Shown: positions 52,117 to 64,000, numbered from the stretch's first letter. The stretch is 64,000 nt of DNA from Adiantum capillus-veneris (GCA_014529385.2 CM043944.1:90565384-90629383), one strand, 5' to 3'. Numbers and translations are program-made. The notes: generated by a model not told the origin, from the sequence alone.

Positions 52117-54329
52117 ATGGGTAGCATTTTGGGTCTACCTATCAGCTCCAATTGAACACAAGTTTGGCATACCTAAGTGGTGAGGGAACATGTATGCTTA
52201 TGAGACCTTGGAACATGGGTTCATAGGAGGTTTCAATCTTTTGTTATATCTTTGATTACTACCAAAGTTGTGACACAAAGTTTGGGACAATTGTGGAAGA
52301 CAACATGTATGTAAAAGTTGTAGCGACGATAGTCTACCTCAATCCTAATTCTTCAAAAGTTTCTACAAGAAATTAACAATGTGCTGATTGCAAGAAAAGA
52401 TAATCAAGACTCACATCCCCTTAGACAAGAAGACATTTCCTTGGATAATGAATATGTGTGGAATGGCTCTTTTTTTTTAAAATAAAACTCATAATTGTGA
52501 ATGAATGTATTGGAAATTCCATCGAGAATAATACAATCGACTTCAAGCATAAAACTTTGGGGAGAAATTGTGGAAGGGTTGAATAAAGCTTGTCCATGCC
52601 ATATGACAAGTTGATGAAGGGAAACCTTTTTTGTTTTTTGTTTTTTTTTGTAAGAGTGGCATTAAGTAAGAATTTTCTATGTGTATATAGATGTTAGAAG
52701 GGGAGAAATGGAAACACACCTGACAATACACACATGCCTCTCTATAGCTCAGGTGGAATCATAGCACCCTGATCCTCTCGTGAAAACACATTGAACAACA
52801 AAACTTTGCTGCAAATACTCGTTTGTACACACCTAAGCACACAGTAACACACAAAATCACAGCTTATTGCATTACAATTGGCTTCATAGCTCCTCAATTC
52901 TCACACACCAATTGGCTCGAGGGGCTTGCACACAGCCTATACACGTCGGCGTCGTTGCACAAGAGAAGAGAAGAGAAGAAGTAATGAGGGAGATGACACC
53001 ATAGATGATGCAACCAAAGCTTTATTCTTTCCCAAGTGATTGGCTATGGTGGAGCATACACAAAAAGTCTCTTTTAGATTTCTCTCTCCTACTCGCAGCA
53101 GCCTGAAAAAAAGAGCAGGTTACAAAAACTAAATATCTCTCAACCTGTGCGGGATTAGCTTATGTGCATGAGACTCAAAAATTATTCAAAATAGTCTCTC
53201 TTCATAATATATTCTTTTCCTTCTTTGACGTGGTCCATTTTTACAAAAAATGAGTTTGCAAAATTTTTGCTCAATGAGAATTTTTGGTTTCCCTCATCTA
53301 GTCAAGTTAAGTCACTCACCCACTTTCTTTTTTAATCACTAACCATAAGACCTTCACTACCCAACTTGCCTTGCATGGCCTAAGAGGATTTTCACATGAA
53401 AAAACTTTTCAAAACATTGAAAATATCCTCTTGGCTTGCATAGTCGCATAAATCATACACATCTTGAATTCCTTTGTCTACACGGGGCCTTCACATATGC
53501 TCCGACATTCTGACACACATCTATAAGCACCCTTGACCCCACTTTTCACGCTTTCTTGCATTGATCTTCTTTGGTTGCACCAACATTGTGAAAATACAAA
53601 TTGACAAATTTCACTACAAGGGGCTCTTTACACTTGTGATGCCCATATCGGACGAATATGAACTTGGGTTTTTCTTTTTGGGGTGTCGATATCAATGTCA
53701 CAACCAAAATGTCAATATCTACATCATTATGCTGATATAGCAACGTATATATCAATGCCTATTGATCCTACATCATCATAAATACCGATGTGTATATTGA
53801 TGCTTGTAGGTGGAAAAATTTGGGGGTGGTACGACCAAAAGGCCATGCCACCCAATTAACCATTACAAATAGATTTGAACCTTCAAAGATAATAACAAAT
53901 TGACCAACATCAACATAACTTGAAACATCAACATGACCCAAAATTTGAAGAGAATTTGTTTTTCATTGATATAAATGCGTTATAGGCAAGGGATTGCCAA
54001 TGCCAAATGTAAAAAACATTTTCATATACAATAAAATGTTGCATCCAAAAATGGGCAAATGCCTCAAACTAAGATGACATATAAGTAATAATTCAAATTT
54101 TGTGGTACAAAAAATGAGAGAATCATATCATCCCCAAAAGATACATGAAATTATGAATGTGTTAAAACTAAAAGATATGGTAGCACATGAGTGCGCTACT
54201 TTAGTGAATGTGTTTCCTTTATGCTACAACAGTGTTTGAGTCGGACAATAAAAAAAGTGTAGATAACAAAACTAAATACAAACACGTAGTTTTACATAAA
54301 TGAGATTAGTAGTTAAAGTTCATATGTTT
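52117..54329. other. No gene seen
   Basis: Anonymous AT-rich sequence. 53680-53800 contains loosely repeated tatcaatg/catcat words. A gagaaga run at about 52965-52980. No coding signal recognised. Confidence 0.45.
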
Positions 54330-54850
54330 TACCTCACTGGGCCAAAATCTCCATGAGGTCACTAAGATCGTGGCTCATGCCATAACTTTGCTCGAATGGG
54401 GTTGGCTCTTGATTGGCCATCACCCGTTGTTTAAAAGCATTGAAAGAAATAAAAAAAGTAAATAAAGCAATTACAAATCAATGAAATACTAACCCTAAAT
54501 GCAATGAAGCTGTACTTACAAAATTGCGCTTGAAGCTTGTCCATTCACCATTGCCCAAGTGGTGAAAACTCCTCGACTCCACTCACACATTTTTTCTCTC
54601 TTTTGTTGCTTGTACTTCTCAAGAGTTCTGTAATTCCTTCTTTGCTTTCTTTCAATCTTCCTTGTTGAGCTAGGATGGCTTGTGCAAGTTGTTCTTTAGC
54701 GCTTTGTATACCTTTGAATGCTTGTACTTCAAGTATTAGTGCATTTATGTGTGCATCTATTTGATGGAGAAATAATGCTCCACACTCTCAAAAAAGAGTC
54801 ATGAAGCATGTTGATTACCTTTTATTTGAGGTTGGCTAGTATTTCTTTCC
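54330..54850 (-). pseudogene. Possible spliced-gene relic (two exon-like pieces)
   Basis: Minus strand. From about 54780 to 54520 a Lys/Glu/Gln-rich reading (S-A-K-E-Q-L-A-Q-A-I-L-A-Q-Q) ends at a strong donor GTAAGT (54519-54514). After about 130 bp of T-rich sequence another reading, E-P-T-P-F-E-Q-S-Y-G-M-S-H-D-L, runs to a stop at about 54340. The combination resembles the tail of a transposon-associated Myb/SANT-like or nuclease gene, but I cannot name it. The N-terminal part is missing. Confidence 0.3.
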
Positions 54851-56033
54851 ATTTCTTCATGATACGGTGATGATAAAATACCTATAATAAGAAGTTGTGT
54901 ATGGTAGTAGTCACCTTTCTACCATTCTCATATGCCTAATCTCACTGGTGGCACAGTCTATGGTTTAAGGCATGTCCACATGCATACCCTAACAGTATCG
55001 AGGGGTCACATTGGGAGTCTCAATAGAGATTTTTCCAGGAGTGAAACCACGAGTGGCAAGCCGTGTGAGGCAAGGGTCGATCATCAAACCTCATTGTCAG
55101 TGCTCCAAAAAAACATTTTCTTGGCCATGGTTTTCTAGGGCAAACTAGTCACACAACCGTGCCGTGTGATTTATACCAAAATCTAGGGTATTCACCGGGA
55201 TGTATACTAAATTGCTCAATTTTTCACCTTAGAAATCAAGGTCCTATCGATTTACCATCAAGAATTTTCATATTCAACCAAAAATTTACACTACAAATTG
55301 GGATATGTGAACACTGCTTATAGAATTGGCCAAACCTCAGTGGTTACCTCGTATGAAAAATGTTAAATTGAAGCTTGGACTTCCAATGTATTTGAGAGTG
55401 GTTGCTTGTAAGTATTCACATCTATGAGACATTTACACACTTGTCAAAGAGTTATCACATGTGAAGCTAAACGACTTGAATGCTTGTTCGACATCCTTTT
55501 GGGAGGAGACTCATCTCTTGGGCTCATTGTTCAAGTAAATTCATTTTCCTACCCATCCATAAATGCTTTCTATGCTTTTTGGCATGTTAAAATGCTTTAG
55601 AAAACAAACACTTCTTGCTTTCATTCTTTGTGTTTTCCAATAGAGATATCCCATCCCCTGCTCTCCTATACAATGTCTTCAAACTTGGCTACCGCAGGGT
55701 TTCTTTTGAATGCTTGAAGGTTTCTTGATTTCCAAGTTTTTTAGAATCGTATAGGTGTAGTAGCTAAAAAATGCCTAGGTTTACACGCTTTTGTATCTTT
55801 TGGCTCCTCAAGGCACAAACTGTGCTTAAAGTTTAATGTACATTCTTTTATGAGATAATACAACTCCACTCACAATTGTGAGTATGGCTTTAAAAAATGC
55901 TATGTTCAAGAAACAGGAATGTGTCCTACTCCAATTGGACCTTGATAAGGGTTCCTTGTAGAGTTGGTTCCTTCAGTTGCAAGAGGCTTTGGCTCAGAGA
56001 AGTGCATCTTGAATTGACATAGGCCTCATGGAT
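54851..56033. other. No gene seen
   Basis: Anonymous sequence; nothing recognised on either strand. Confidence 0.45.
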
Positions 56034-56470
56034 TCAAGACGTATACTGAAGGGTTTGTTGAGGCCTTAACAGAAACGGGCAATTTGTTGCTCCATGGTCA
56101 TCTGGGGGGGAGCGTCGTAAAGACACAAACTTGGTGTAGTACTCCTCTAGAGAGAGTCCTAGCTGGCGTAGACCAAAGAATTTGTTCATCTTGATAGCCT
56201 GATGTGCAAGAGGGAGATAGCGTTCTTTGATTGCGTGCTTCATTTTCTCCCAAGATGGACTACTCGTGGGATTATCTTTGCAATGTTGCTTCCACCAAAG
56301 TTTGCCATCTCCGTTGAGACGGGACATACCCAACATTGTTTGGTTTTCCTGAGCAGTTCATGTAGCTTTAAAATAGTTTTCCATATCATCTAGCCATGCT
56401 TTAGCATCTCGCTCTAAATTGGGTCCCTCTCCCTTGAAGGTAGGGAGTTGGACTTGCTTTAGTAGTAGTT
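56034..56470 (-). pseudogene. Gypsy gag relic
   Basis: Minus strand. A reading with Q-L-P-T-F-K-G-E-G then W-L-D-D-M-E-N-Y-F, L-N-G-D-G-K-L-W-W-K-Q-H-C and L-S-L-E-E-Y-Y-T-K-F is the capsid-type gag domain of a gypsy element. A stop lies near 56360 and the frame is lost at about 56095. It has no visible LTR or pol. Confidence 0.8.
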
Positions 56471-56861
56471 TTTTCTCTTAACAGTGTAAATGTTATTTAC
56501 GCGGGTATTATCCTGAGATTGAATTAGTGGAATTTAGTACTAGATGAAAATCTCTCTTACTTATGCTTTTAACTTATCTCATACTCAAAACAAATTTACA
56601 CAGGATGAAGACAATTGCCAAACCATAAATAAAATTGCTTATAGCATACCCATGAGAACCATAGTATGTACAAGAGACAATCCATGAAGGTCCTACTATG
56701 TACAAGTGACAACTGGCCTATAGTAAAACCTTGTGGACTTTGGGAGGATCAGATATAGGGTCAAAATATACAACATCTTTTGGTCCAATAAAACTAGGGC
56801 CTACACCTATGGGCCTAAGTCTACCTGGGTAGATTACTTTAGACACCTGATCAAACACCCA

Positions 56862-57191
56862 CTAATTTTGTGATACTTGGATACCATCTACTACAAGGGT
56901 TTCCTCTAGATCCTCTGTTTCAATGAGAAAGTATACTTCAATCACTTGAAGATCTTCAGCCCATTTGAGTCTCCTCATATTTAATGTTAAACTTTCTAAC
57001 TCTCCCGCATCAATGAAGAAAATTCCACCAGATCCTGACCAGCTGATCCTCCAAGTGGAAGGAGAAAATCTCTTATCTAGCCATTTCATCATGCTTTTTT
57101 GCTTTGAATAGTGTCGAGATAGACAAGCCCTCATAAACCTAATGTTGAAATCCATGGATTTGTGGTAGGCCTGATGGAAATCTTCCTGCAA
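56862..57191 (-). CDS. Unassigned ORF, 109 residues
   Basis: Open minus-strand frame with aromatic and acidic residues (W-L-D-K-R-F-S-P, then G-G-I-F-F-I-D-A-G-E, then a Glu-rich end). It could be part of a retroelement ORF1: about 140 bp upstream a PBS-like gctctgatagca (57329-57340) differs by one base from the copia initiator-Met site in the same orientation. I do not recognise the family. Confidence 0.3.
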   Translation of the reverse strand: MQEDFHQAYHKSMDFNIRFMRACLSRHYSKQKSMMKWLDKRFSPSTWRISWSGSGGIFFIDAGELESLTLNMRRLKWAEDLQVIEVYFLIETEDLEETLVVDGIQVSQN

Positions 57192-58180
57192 AGATGGGAA
57201 TAATTCTCTCTCTTTCTTTATCTCCCTCTTTTTAATTAAATACCTCTTTAATTGAATTTGTCAAAGATCAATTATTTCAAACAAATACCTTAAACTTTTC
57301 CCTAGGTCCAAGACTTTAATTAAAACACGCTCTGATAGCACGTTAGTAGAAGAAGACACCTACTTAGACAAGTATACCAAAGGCGAGAAGGCTTTGAACA
57401 TGGATGCATATAAAATTGAGTTCAAAAATTGTACTAAATCCACCTTGTGAACCAAAACCTGAGCCCTTGACAAACCTTGACACATACGTAGCTATTTAGC
57501 TGATCGCCCTTTGGAAACTAGTAGACATAATCTACTACAAGACCATTGAATTTAACCACTGTGGGGGTTATCATTGTGAAAGGCTCTCAATTCTAGTAGA
57601 AAGACCATTAGCTTTCAATTCTTTCAGAAAGAACTTAGCACTTGGGAGCGGGGTTCCATTAGAGCTAGATCCCTTTATGATAAAGGAGCATAGGGACATA
57701 CTAGAGCGACAAGAGAAGGTAGTGGCTGATTTTGGGACTTTAATTCCAACAATACTGAGACAAATAATTCTAGAGAATTACTAAATCAACCACAATCAGT
57801 ACAAAAGAGAAACACTTGCTGTCAATATTGTTGTCGGGTTTCACATCCATCGTGTGTGATAGGAAGTCCAAGTGCAACAATTACTGTAAAGCACGCTAAC
57901 TTAAGATGAACAATTGGTAGATTGGGATACGCCAATAAAATAAAACCTCATTTATGGCCTTTAGTAACTCAATTACTTGAGTCCCTTTGGGAGACTAAAG
58001 AAGATAATATTAAAATAAAGTGAGAAATCTTATCGATGGTGGTAAACACTGCATTAGAAGATTAGTCTTAACAAAGGCTACACCAATGTGAGTGTCGTAT
58101 GAGCGGAGTGGACTCTAATAGAAGAGACGATTAAACTAGGGCTAGAGAAGCACATGGGAAGAGATGAGAAGAGATAATTG
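57192..58180. other. No gene seen; possible decayed PBS at 57329
   Basis: About 1 kb. Apart from the PBS-like 12-mer on the minus strand at 57329-57340, nothing is recognised. Confidence 0.4.
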
Positions 58181-59315
58181 CGCAAGACCTCGTAGATCAA
58201 CTTGAACGAATTAACGAGTTGATTATAGAGCAGTCATAAAGAATCATCGTAGAAGAATTGAGAGAGGGAAAGTTAGTGAGGCAACCTACAGTAGTAAGAG
58301 AAGTGGTAGAACGACCCTTTAATCTTGAAGGTTGTAGAGATCTAGGCTTAAGGAGGTTGTTTGCTAGACCTAGACCATGAGTACTAAATTTTTGGGACGA
58401 CCCAAACTTTGAAAAACCGTTAGAGCAAATGGCAGTGCCAGTAGCATGAGCGACAATACGCTTAACAGACTTTACACAGTTTGTAGACTTTGGGATGAAG
58501 ACCATGATGCTCGTTTACAAAAGTTCGAAGTGACATGTGTAGCCAATGAAATTGTCGATAATGATCAAAAATTGCATATTTTCCCAGCAACCTTCAAAGA
58601 TGAGGCTGCAAGCTAATATGGAAATTTACCTGGAGCAGACAAAGTCACTTATCATGAGCTTAAAACTGTATCTTTAGCAAAGTTTTGCCATCAGGGATTC
58701 CAAGATAGACTCACTCAACAGTTAGACTATCTTCAAGAAGGGATCAATGAAAGTATTGATCATTACATCCAAAGGATGGAAACCATAGTCCAAAAGATGG
58801 GAAATGCGGTGCCAAGTGAGGATACTCAAAAGCGTAGGCTTGTAGATGGCTTGCAGGACCCAAATGCTCAATAGTATGTGGGTTTAAGAAGACCAGTGGA
58901 CTTAGAAGCCACCAAAAAAGAGGCTCGTAACTGGGAGGAAGTCCAGTTAAGTCAATAGAGAAGAAGAGAGATTTTTAGTGGGCCTAGTTTAGCAACTCCT
59001 TCTATATCAAATACATGAACTCAGGACCCTCTTCCTGCTTATGGAGCAACGCCACCTCAAGTAGTGGTGAACACAAATAAAACCCCTTATCTATCTTCAA
59101 ATCCATATATGACAGCTCTAGCATACATACTGCAAACTAGTACACCACTGCCACCAGCTCTCATAGAAGAGAGGGTAGTGCAATTAATGGCAGTTATGAC
59201 TAGAAAGCTAAAGGAAGAAATATTGAGTGCTCTAAAGCCTCAGTTAAAAGAAGTCTATGTTGTATCCCAACAAGCAGCAAGACCATCTATGACTATACTA
59301 GTGTTCTACAACTAA
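58181..59315 (+). pseudogene. Gypsy gag relic
   Basis: Plus strand. An N-terminal coil-like reading (Q-D-L-V-D-Q-L-E-R-I-N-E-L) begins near 58180. A capsid-type region follows with F-P-A-T-F-K-D-E-A-A-S near 58600, E-L-K-T-V-S-L-A-K-F-C near 58660 and Y-L-Q-E-G-I-N-E-S-I-D near 58730. The last open piece, 59064-59315, is Pro/Thr-rich. At least five in-frame stops occur. It meets the minus-strand copia relic at about 59300. Confidence 0.7.
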
Positions 59316-59665
59316 ACCATTCTCTAACATCTTTAGATTGAACAAGCGCTTCATGAGAAATACCTTATTGGATGCCGATGGTTAGGCTTGTAGAGGCCCT
59401 CAATTGACTTCATCAAGTCCTCTGTGGTCTTCATCTTCAAAACATTGAAGGCCACCATTGACGCCAATCTTAACCGGATTGTTCCCAGTGCCTTTTGGTC
59501 AAGGACAATCCATGCTTCATCTGCCATCATTGCGGCCTTCTTTGCAAGACCGCCTAGTGGCAATTAAAGGTCCTTCTGGTAGAGATAGTCTTCAATATGC
59601 ATCTTCCAATGTGGGTAGTTTTGGCCATTGAACTTCTCGATCTTGAGCTTCCCTTCCTTCGCCAT
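59316..59665 (-). pseudogene. Copia gag N-terminus (copia 2), truncated
   Basis: Minus strand from ATG at 59665: K-I-E-K-F-N-G-Q-N-Y, W-K-M-H-I-E-D-Y-L-Y, then A-W-I-V-L-D-Q-K-A-L-G-T-I-R, a UBN2-type copia gag. An in-frame TAA lies near 59566, a frameshift near 59380, and homology is lost at about 59300. Its PBS and 5' LTR follow at higher coordinates. Confidence 0.85.
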
Positions 59666-59725
59666 TACTCCCACGCAATTCAAGGAATTCTTTCCCTGAG
59701 ATACTTTAGCTATGAGCAGACCTTG

Positions 59726-59738
59726 CTTTGATACTAGT
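59726..59738 (-). other. Copia 2 primer binding site (mutated)
   Basis: Minus strand ctagtatcaaag beside the LTR, a decayed TGGTATCAGAGC initiator-Met site. Confidence 0.75.
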
Positions 59739-60454
59739 TGTTAGGAAATAGGACGTAGCTAAGTAGATGAATGAGTTGTTTACTTAATGGAGAGAGACAA
59801 TATATGACACATGAGAGATTATAGAGTAGAGAGAGAGCACACATGATATACACGGTTCACCCAATGTGGACTACATCCAACGGGAAAGAAACCACTCAAT
59901 GGCTTTAGTACTTCAAACAAGAGGTAGTTTACAAAGGGATTATACCCTTAATAGAGCTCCCGCCTTGCTTCACTCTCACCACCTCACACCCACCTTGTTT
60001 CATCCACTTCACACTACTAAATGTGTGTAGAAATGGCCTCCTTTTATAGGCCAAAAGGGCTGCCCTCTCTCATGAGAGGTAGCCGTGTGTAGTCGTCCTT
60101 GTGTAGACAAGTCCAAATGGACTCTCCAATCTGCCCATGTGTGACTGCCCTTGAGAAGACAAGTCCGCCTTTGAAATCGACCACCATCGGCCATTGAATT
60201 CATCCACTGGCCACTGACTATCGGCCATCGGCCAATTGGCCAAACGATTGAGCATTTTTCGAACACTTTCTGACCGCTATCCTGCCATAGTATTCCGGCA
60301 AAAAGGAATATTCTGTCGATGGCCTTGAACATTTTGGTTTTCGATGAGTGAATTTTCTTCACGCACGATGTCTTCTCCTCATAATGGGGGCCTTACAAAT
60401 GTGCGTTTTTAATACAAAAAATTACAAGGGATAAATCAGGCTCCATACTTAACA
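59739..60454 (-). repeat. Copia 2 5' LTR, 716 bp
   Basis: On the minus strand starts TGTTAAGTATGG and ends TTTCCTAACA, giving TGTTA...TAACA ends. The PBS adjoins its inner end. Its first 130 bp recur at 39733. Bases 60187-60245 hold a cluster of ggcca words, including ttggccaa. No 3' LTR is in the window. Confidence 0.8.
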
Positions 60455-61000
60455 TGTTCCATAGTGTACTGAGCATCTTGTTATGTGAAAGGTGGACAAT
60501 AGCTAAGCCAAAAAAAATCCCAAGAAAGGGTAGAGTCCTCACCTGCATCCATTCAAACAAGACAACAGATACGTTAGCCTTGAATGTGTATTATAGGTGT
60601 CACTGGACTTTATCAGAGCTATTATCCATGTCCGGCTTGCAAAAAACTTAAAACTACTGTCCAAATTGATCATGTCATCCGATTCATTAGTTTTCTTTGA
60701 CAAATGTTTTGTTCAAAAAAATTTATTATTCCAATGATAGGAAGTAATTATATATATGGTTTCTATATAGACCCAAAAACTTTTTTTAAAAAACCTTAAA
60801 TAGATGTTTAATATATATATCATTTTGATCTGAAGGCCACCCCTTCTGATCCAAGTGTCTTGATTCCACAGATTAGCCCACAGGTCAGTATTACTTTTCC
60901 ATATTGTCAAATATTACAAACTCATTCATAAGCTACATAAAGCTATAAAGTAACCCAATCACCACCTCAGATATCAGATCAATTTCTAGGTTAAGACATC
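60455..61000. other. No gene seen
   Basis: AT-rich anonymous sequence with no recognised feature. Confidence 0.4.
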
Positions 61001-61510
61001 AAACCTCGAATGTGTTGTCAAGCTAAACAAAAACCTCACATGCCCACTTGGGCACACAATATCCGCCATGCCTCATCTTCTTTGTTTTGCTAAAAAGACT
61101 TTTTGAATCAAGTCATCTAGCTTTAATCTAGTTAAACTTATTTAAAAAATTGCCATCCATTACTATGCTGTTAGCCTATTAAGATAACGATGTCTGATGG
61201 GATTAGAGATTACCCCAAAAGTAAGCAAACCAATAGCACCCCACACCTCGTTTAATAATAACCACCTTACAGGCAACAATCCTCCACACATCAGTACCCC
61301 TCTTGGATTCTGTTAACCCTCACGGCTCACGGACACCCTATCACCTACGATGGACGTTGTATTATTTACTTGGTAGAGTCAGGTACCGGGCTTGTCGATC
61401 CAATAGGAAAAGGGTAAGAGTGATCTACAATGAGAGGCGCACTCTAACTGTAACATTCAAGGGATTAGTTGGCTAAGCATGGGTGCCCAAGTGTGAATGG
61501 GGCGAACTCA

Positions 61511-61517
61511 TATAAAA
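61511..61517 (+). promoter_or_regulatory. TATA box of element F LTR
   Basis: TATAAAA about 380 bp before the PBS, in the correct strand for element F. Confidence 0.4.
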
Positions 61518-61607
61518 TTCAACTAAACCTAAAATTCACTCATTCTCTCATTTGTGCAATTGAAGAGTGCTCTTGCTCCATCTCCATCTTCTTCTTCTTC
61601 ATCTCCT

Positions 61608-61651
61608 TGTGTGTGTGTGTATGCGTGAGAGAGAGAGAGAGTGTGTGTGTG
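61608..61651 (+). repeat. Compound TG/GA microsatellite
   Basis: gtgtgt run, then gagaga run, then gtgtgt run, inside the element F LTR downstream of its TATA box. Confidence 0.9.
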
Positions 61652-61892
61652 TACAATCGAGCATTGCGGCGGCACGACGGCAGCGAGGCGGTTAAGCGCG
61701 GCGTAGCAGCGTCTCCCTCTTCTTCGCGGCCAGGAATCCTCCACGAAAGCAAGCGTAGAGCGGTGAGTGACACACCATTACCATCTTTGAGCTTACTAGT
61801 TTAGGCTTGTTGTGTGCTTGGAGCCATTTGTGGCTCGCACACAGTGTATCGGCAAGTTTCTTGCATTGACACGTGCGACATACGCGCACATT

Positions 61893-61913
61893 TTTGGCGC
61901 CGTTGTCGGGGAA
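61893..61913 (+). other. Element F primer binding site
   Basis: TTGGCGCCGTTGTCGGGGAA, the standard plant gypsy site, three bases after the LTR end. Confidence 0.92.
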
Positions 61914-62771
61914 TGCCATACACAAAGCTTGAATGGCACTCTGTGCTTCTTTTCTGGTGCAATTTCAATTGTAGGAAAGTAAGGAAGGAGGGTGTGTGTT
62001 GAGAAGAAGGATTTTGTGTTGCTACTGTGTATTTCTTTGTTGATGGAGTTTTCAAAGGTACTTTGTTTTTTTCTCTGTGTAAGGTGTTAGTATTAAGGTT
62101 GTTAGTTCTGTGTAATATAAAGTACAGTAAGTAGGAAGTAGATCTGTGAGAGCTAATGAAGTGTGTTAGTGTGTAACAGTAGGTGTATTAGTTATAAGTA
62201 GGGAGGTAGAGTGTGCGTGTGCTCGCGTGCAGGCCGCGGCGACCTTACCTTTTTTTTATAAAATAAAATAAAAATAAAAAATTTTAAAGGTAGGACTGGG
62301 ATCAGGAATATCTCCCACACCCAAGACCAAGCTCACGCTCAGGCTTATGCATCTATCGCCCTTTAAAATTACAAATTTTAGCTTCACATGTAGCTAAAAA
62401 TCGACTTTTTTGAGGACCAACGGAGCTTCAGGTGACCGAACGTTGTGCTATAAAGCACCCCGCAACCCTCTGAGTGATAAAATCAATCAGTAAAAAAAAT
62501 TAAAAACGTAAAAAACACGAGTGAAAACGGACGCTTAAAAAAGTAAGCCGTTAACCTTAGAGGTTATTCACCGACGCTTGTAGGGTGTCAAGGGCACATG
62601 CATCTGCACTCTGGTCGTGTGCTAGAGACGGAGCAACTAGAGAGAATTTCGACTTACACGAGTTCTTAATATCCACCTACTTTAGGTTCCAGGCCCTCGA
62701 CGGGGACCCAAGGTAGTACAAACCAAGACCCGAACATAGCAGCTAGTGACTCTTCCTCGAACTACGACGTC
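61914..62771 (+). other. Element F leader
   Basis: About 0.86 kb without a gene; includes an A/T-rich run at 62250-62290. No palindrome array seen. Confidence 0.6.
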
Positions 62772-64000
62772 ATGGAGGGTTTCCCAATGCCTAATCCCGA
62801 TAGCTCAAGCCAAGACATGCATGCCATGGGTCCACGGTCCCGGCCGAGCGTGCTTAGCCACTTGAAGGAAACCTTTAGTAGAGCCACTTGCTCCGAACAT
62901 GGAGCTAATGATGTAAATGAGGGGAGTGGGGAAGTAAATTCTCCATTCATGACCAACGTAGACCCTATGCCCTTAGAGAATGTGCCTGTGAATACTTCAT
63001 TCACTGCACCTCCTGACTCTTCAGATTTATTTCCCTCCGAGGTCATATTACCCAATGGTAGAAGCCTTGCCGAAGTGCACGAGGTTGAGCAATATATCCT
63101 TTCAGCAAGGGAAAAGGAAATCGGGAGATTACGCAATGCGAAGCAACGAAGAGAGTTAAAATCAAAAGCTCCTATGTCAATATCTTTGCTAGGAGAGCAA
63201 TCAAGTGCTCCTGACTTAACAACCGCTAAGGGCCAACCCCTAGAAAGCAACATTGCATCTAGTTCAAAGGACACCCCTAGCACCTCAATCCTAGATGGAG
63301 CATTCTTAAATGAGAACTGGGAGTACGAACTACAGATGGAAACTCTAACCGACCTATACACAGGTCACACCTATCATGTGGATTGGTAGATGTCCTACAA
63401 TCCACAATGGGTGCTACTAGTGTGGAGGATCAACAACAAAGAGTTTGTGAGGTCATCCATAGGGTCATTGAGTTAGAGAGACAGAACAAGGGGATCAACA
63501 TGCCTTCAACGGGTCTCATGAGATTCTTGGATACAGGAAAGGCTAAACAACCGACCTTATCGCAAATGGAGACTCCCGCGGTAAGTCCGATGGATCGTCC
63601 ATATGTTGTTTCTCCAGGGGTCTCATTGCAATCTGAGCCCACAAGTGATAGCTTACCTTTCCAATTCTTGCTCATCTTTCCCTTGATGACACCACGACTA
63701 CCATGCCTACCCCAATGATGGGCATACCGAGAAATATGCCATGGACCTCATTTGTTAGTAAAGCACCACTACATGGTAGCTCAATGCTTGCAACAGTACC
63801 TACAAGTGTGTACCAATGTATACACCCATGGGTCCTCGTACTCATGTAGTCCCTACTCCTCCCATTGTTTCAACTACCTATGCTCCACAACCACAACGCC
63901 CAAGTTCTTATTTCCATGGGACTATACCGGCTAACATTAGCATGTCACATCCGACGTTTGCTATGCCTAGGGCCACATATATGAACTTTGGACCACCACA
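62772..64000 (+). pseudogene. Element F gag N-terminal region, frameshifted and cut by window edge
   Basis: Plus strand from ATG 62772, 205 residues open to 63389, Ser/Pro-rich with a charged helix-like segment (A-R-E-K-E-I-G-R-L-R-N-A-K). The sense passes to another frame at about 63383 (E-V-I-H-R-V-I-E-L-E-R-Q-N-K) and again near 63650, where Pro/Met-rich reading continues to the edge. Position after LTR, PBS and leader makes gag the natural reading; no diagnostic gag motif is reached inside the window. Confidence 0.55.

Larger units (their letters stand above)
61001..61890 (+). repeat. Element F 5' LTR (start uncertain)
   Basis: The LTR ends cgcgcaca at 61890, just before a clear gypsy PBS. 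A TATAAAA box lies at 61511-61517. A compound TG/GA microsatellite lies at about 61608-61651. The outer boundary cannot be fixed without the 3' LTR; 61001 is a working limit. Confidence 0.55.

Noticed and set aside
61469-61804. 111-codon ORF
   Set aside because: Covers the LTR microsatellite of element F; no domain.

Overview
This window is a stack of nested LTR retrotransposons from a large, repeat-rich land-plant genome. I see no convincing host gene, tRNA, rRNA or CRISPR array. Plant origin rests on Ty3/gypsy and Ty1/copia polyproteins with plant-type primer binding sites, a LINE zf-RVT relic and long microsatellites. The flavour of the polyproteins suggests a fern or other seed-free vascular plant, but that is a guess from family resemblance.

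Layout, from outermost to innermost. Element B (gypsy, minus strand) has its 5' LTR at about 46757-47500+ and its PBS at 46738-46756. Its leader is split by an insertion (46636-46737 and 2345-4349), and its gag lies at 1-2333 and runs off the left edge. Element A (gypsy, minus) sits in the leader of B. Its LTRs are at 4350-5272 and 45719-46635, flanked by gcggt/acggt. It carries gag, protease, RT, RNase H, integrase, a second protease-like ORF and a long post-pol ORF; without its own insertions it would be about 19.7 kb. Element C (gypsy, plus, 14064-22793, LTRs about 99% alike) is young and interrupts the integrase region of A between ACGT repeats. Insertion D (25977-39869) interrupts the protease of A between TATG repeats. 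Copia element E (26223-31761, minus, perfect CGAGG target duplication, one open 1326-residue polyprotein) lies inside D.

From 47.5 kb rightward is older debris: a LINE 3' relic (48.3-49.8 kb), copia RT debris (51.6-52.1 kb), gypsy gag relics (56.0-56.5 kb minus, 58.2-59.3 kb plus) and a copia gag with its 716-bp LTR (59.3-60.45 kb, minus). Last is the 5' end of a plus-strand gypsy F (LTR ending at 61890, PBS, leader, gag start) that leaves the right edge.

The most unusual structure is in the non-coding parts of A and B. Both carry perfect 22-26 bp palindromes, spaced mostly 260-300 bp apart, inside diverged tandem repeats. In B they are in the leader before gag. In A they are in the leader and again in the spacer between pol and the post-pol ORF. 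In A one repeat unit lacks the palindrome exactly. Element A also has two integrase zinc-binding modules in tandem, and a second aspartic-protease domain after integrase followed by a basic region with repeated W(V/I)P motifs. Element C has a degenerate first RNase H followed by a second RNase H, as in the Tat lineage.
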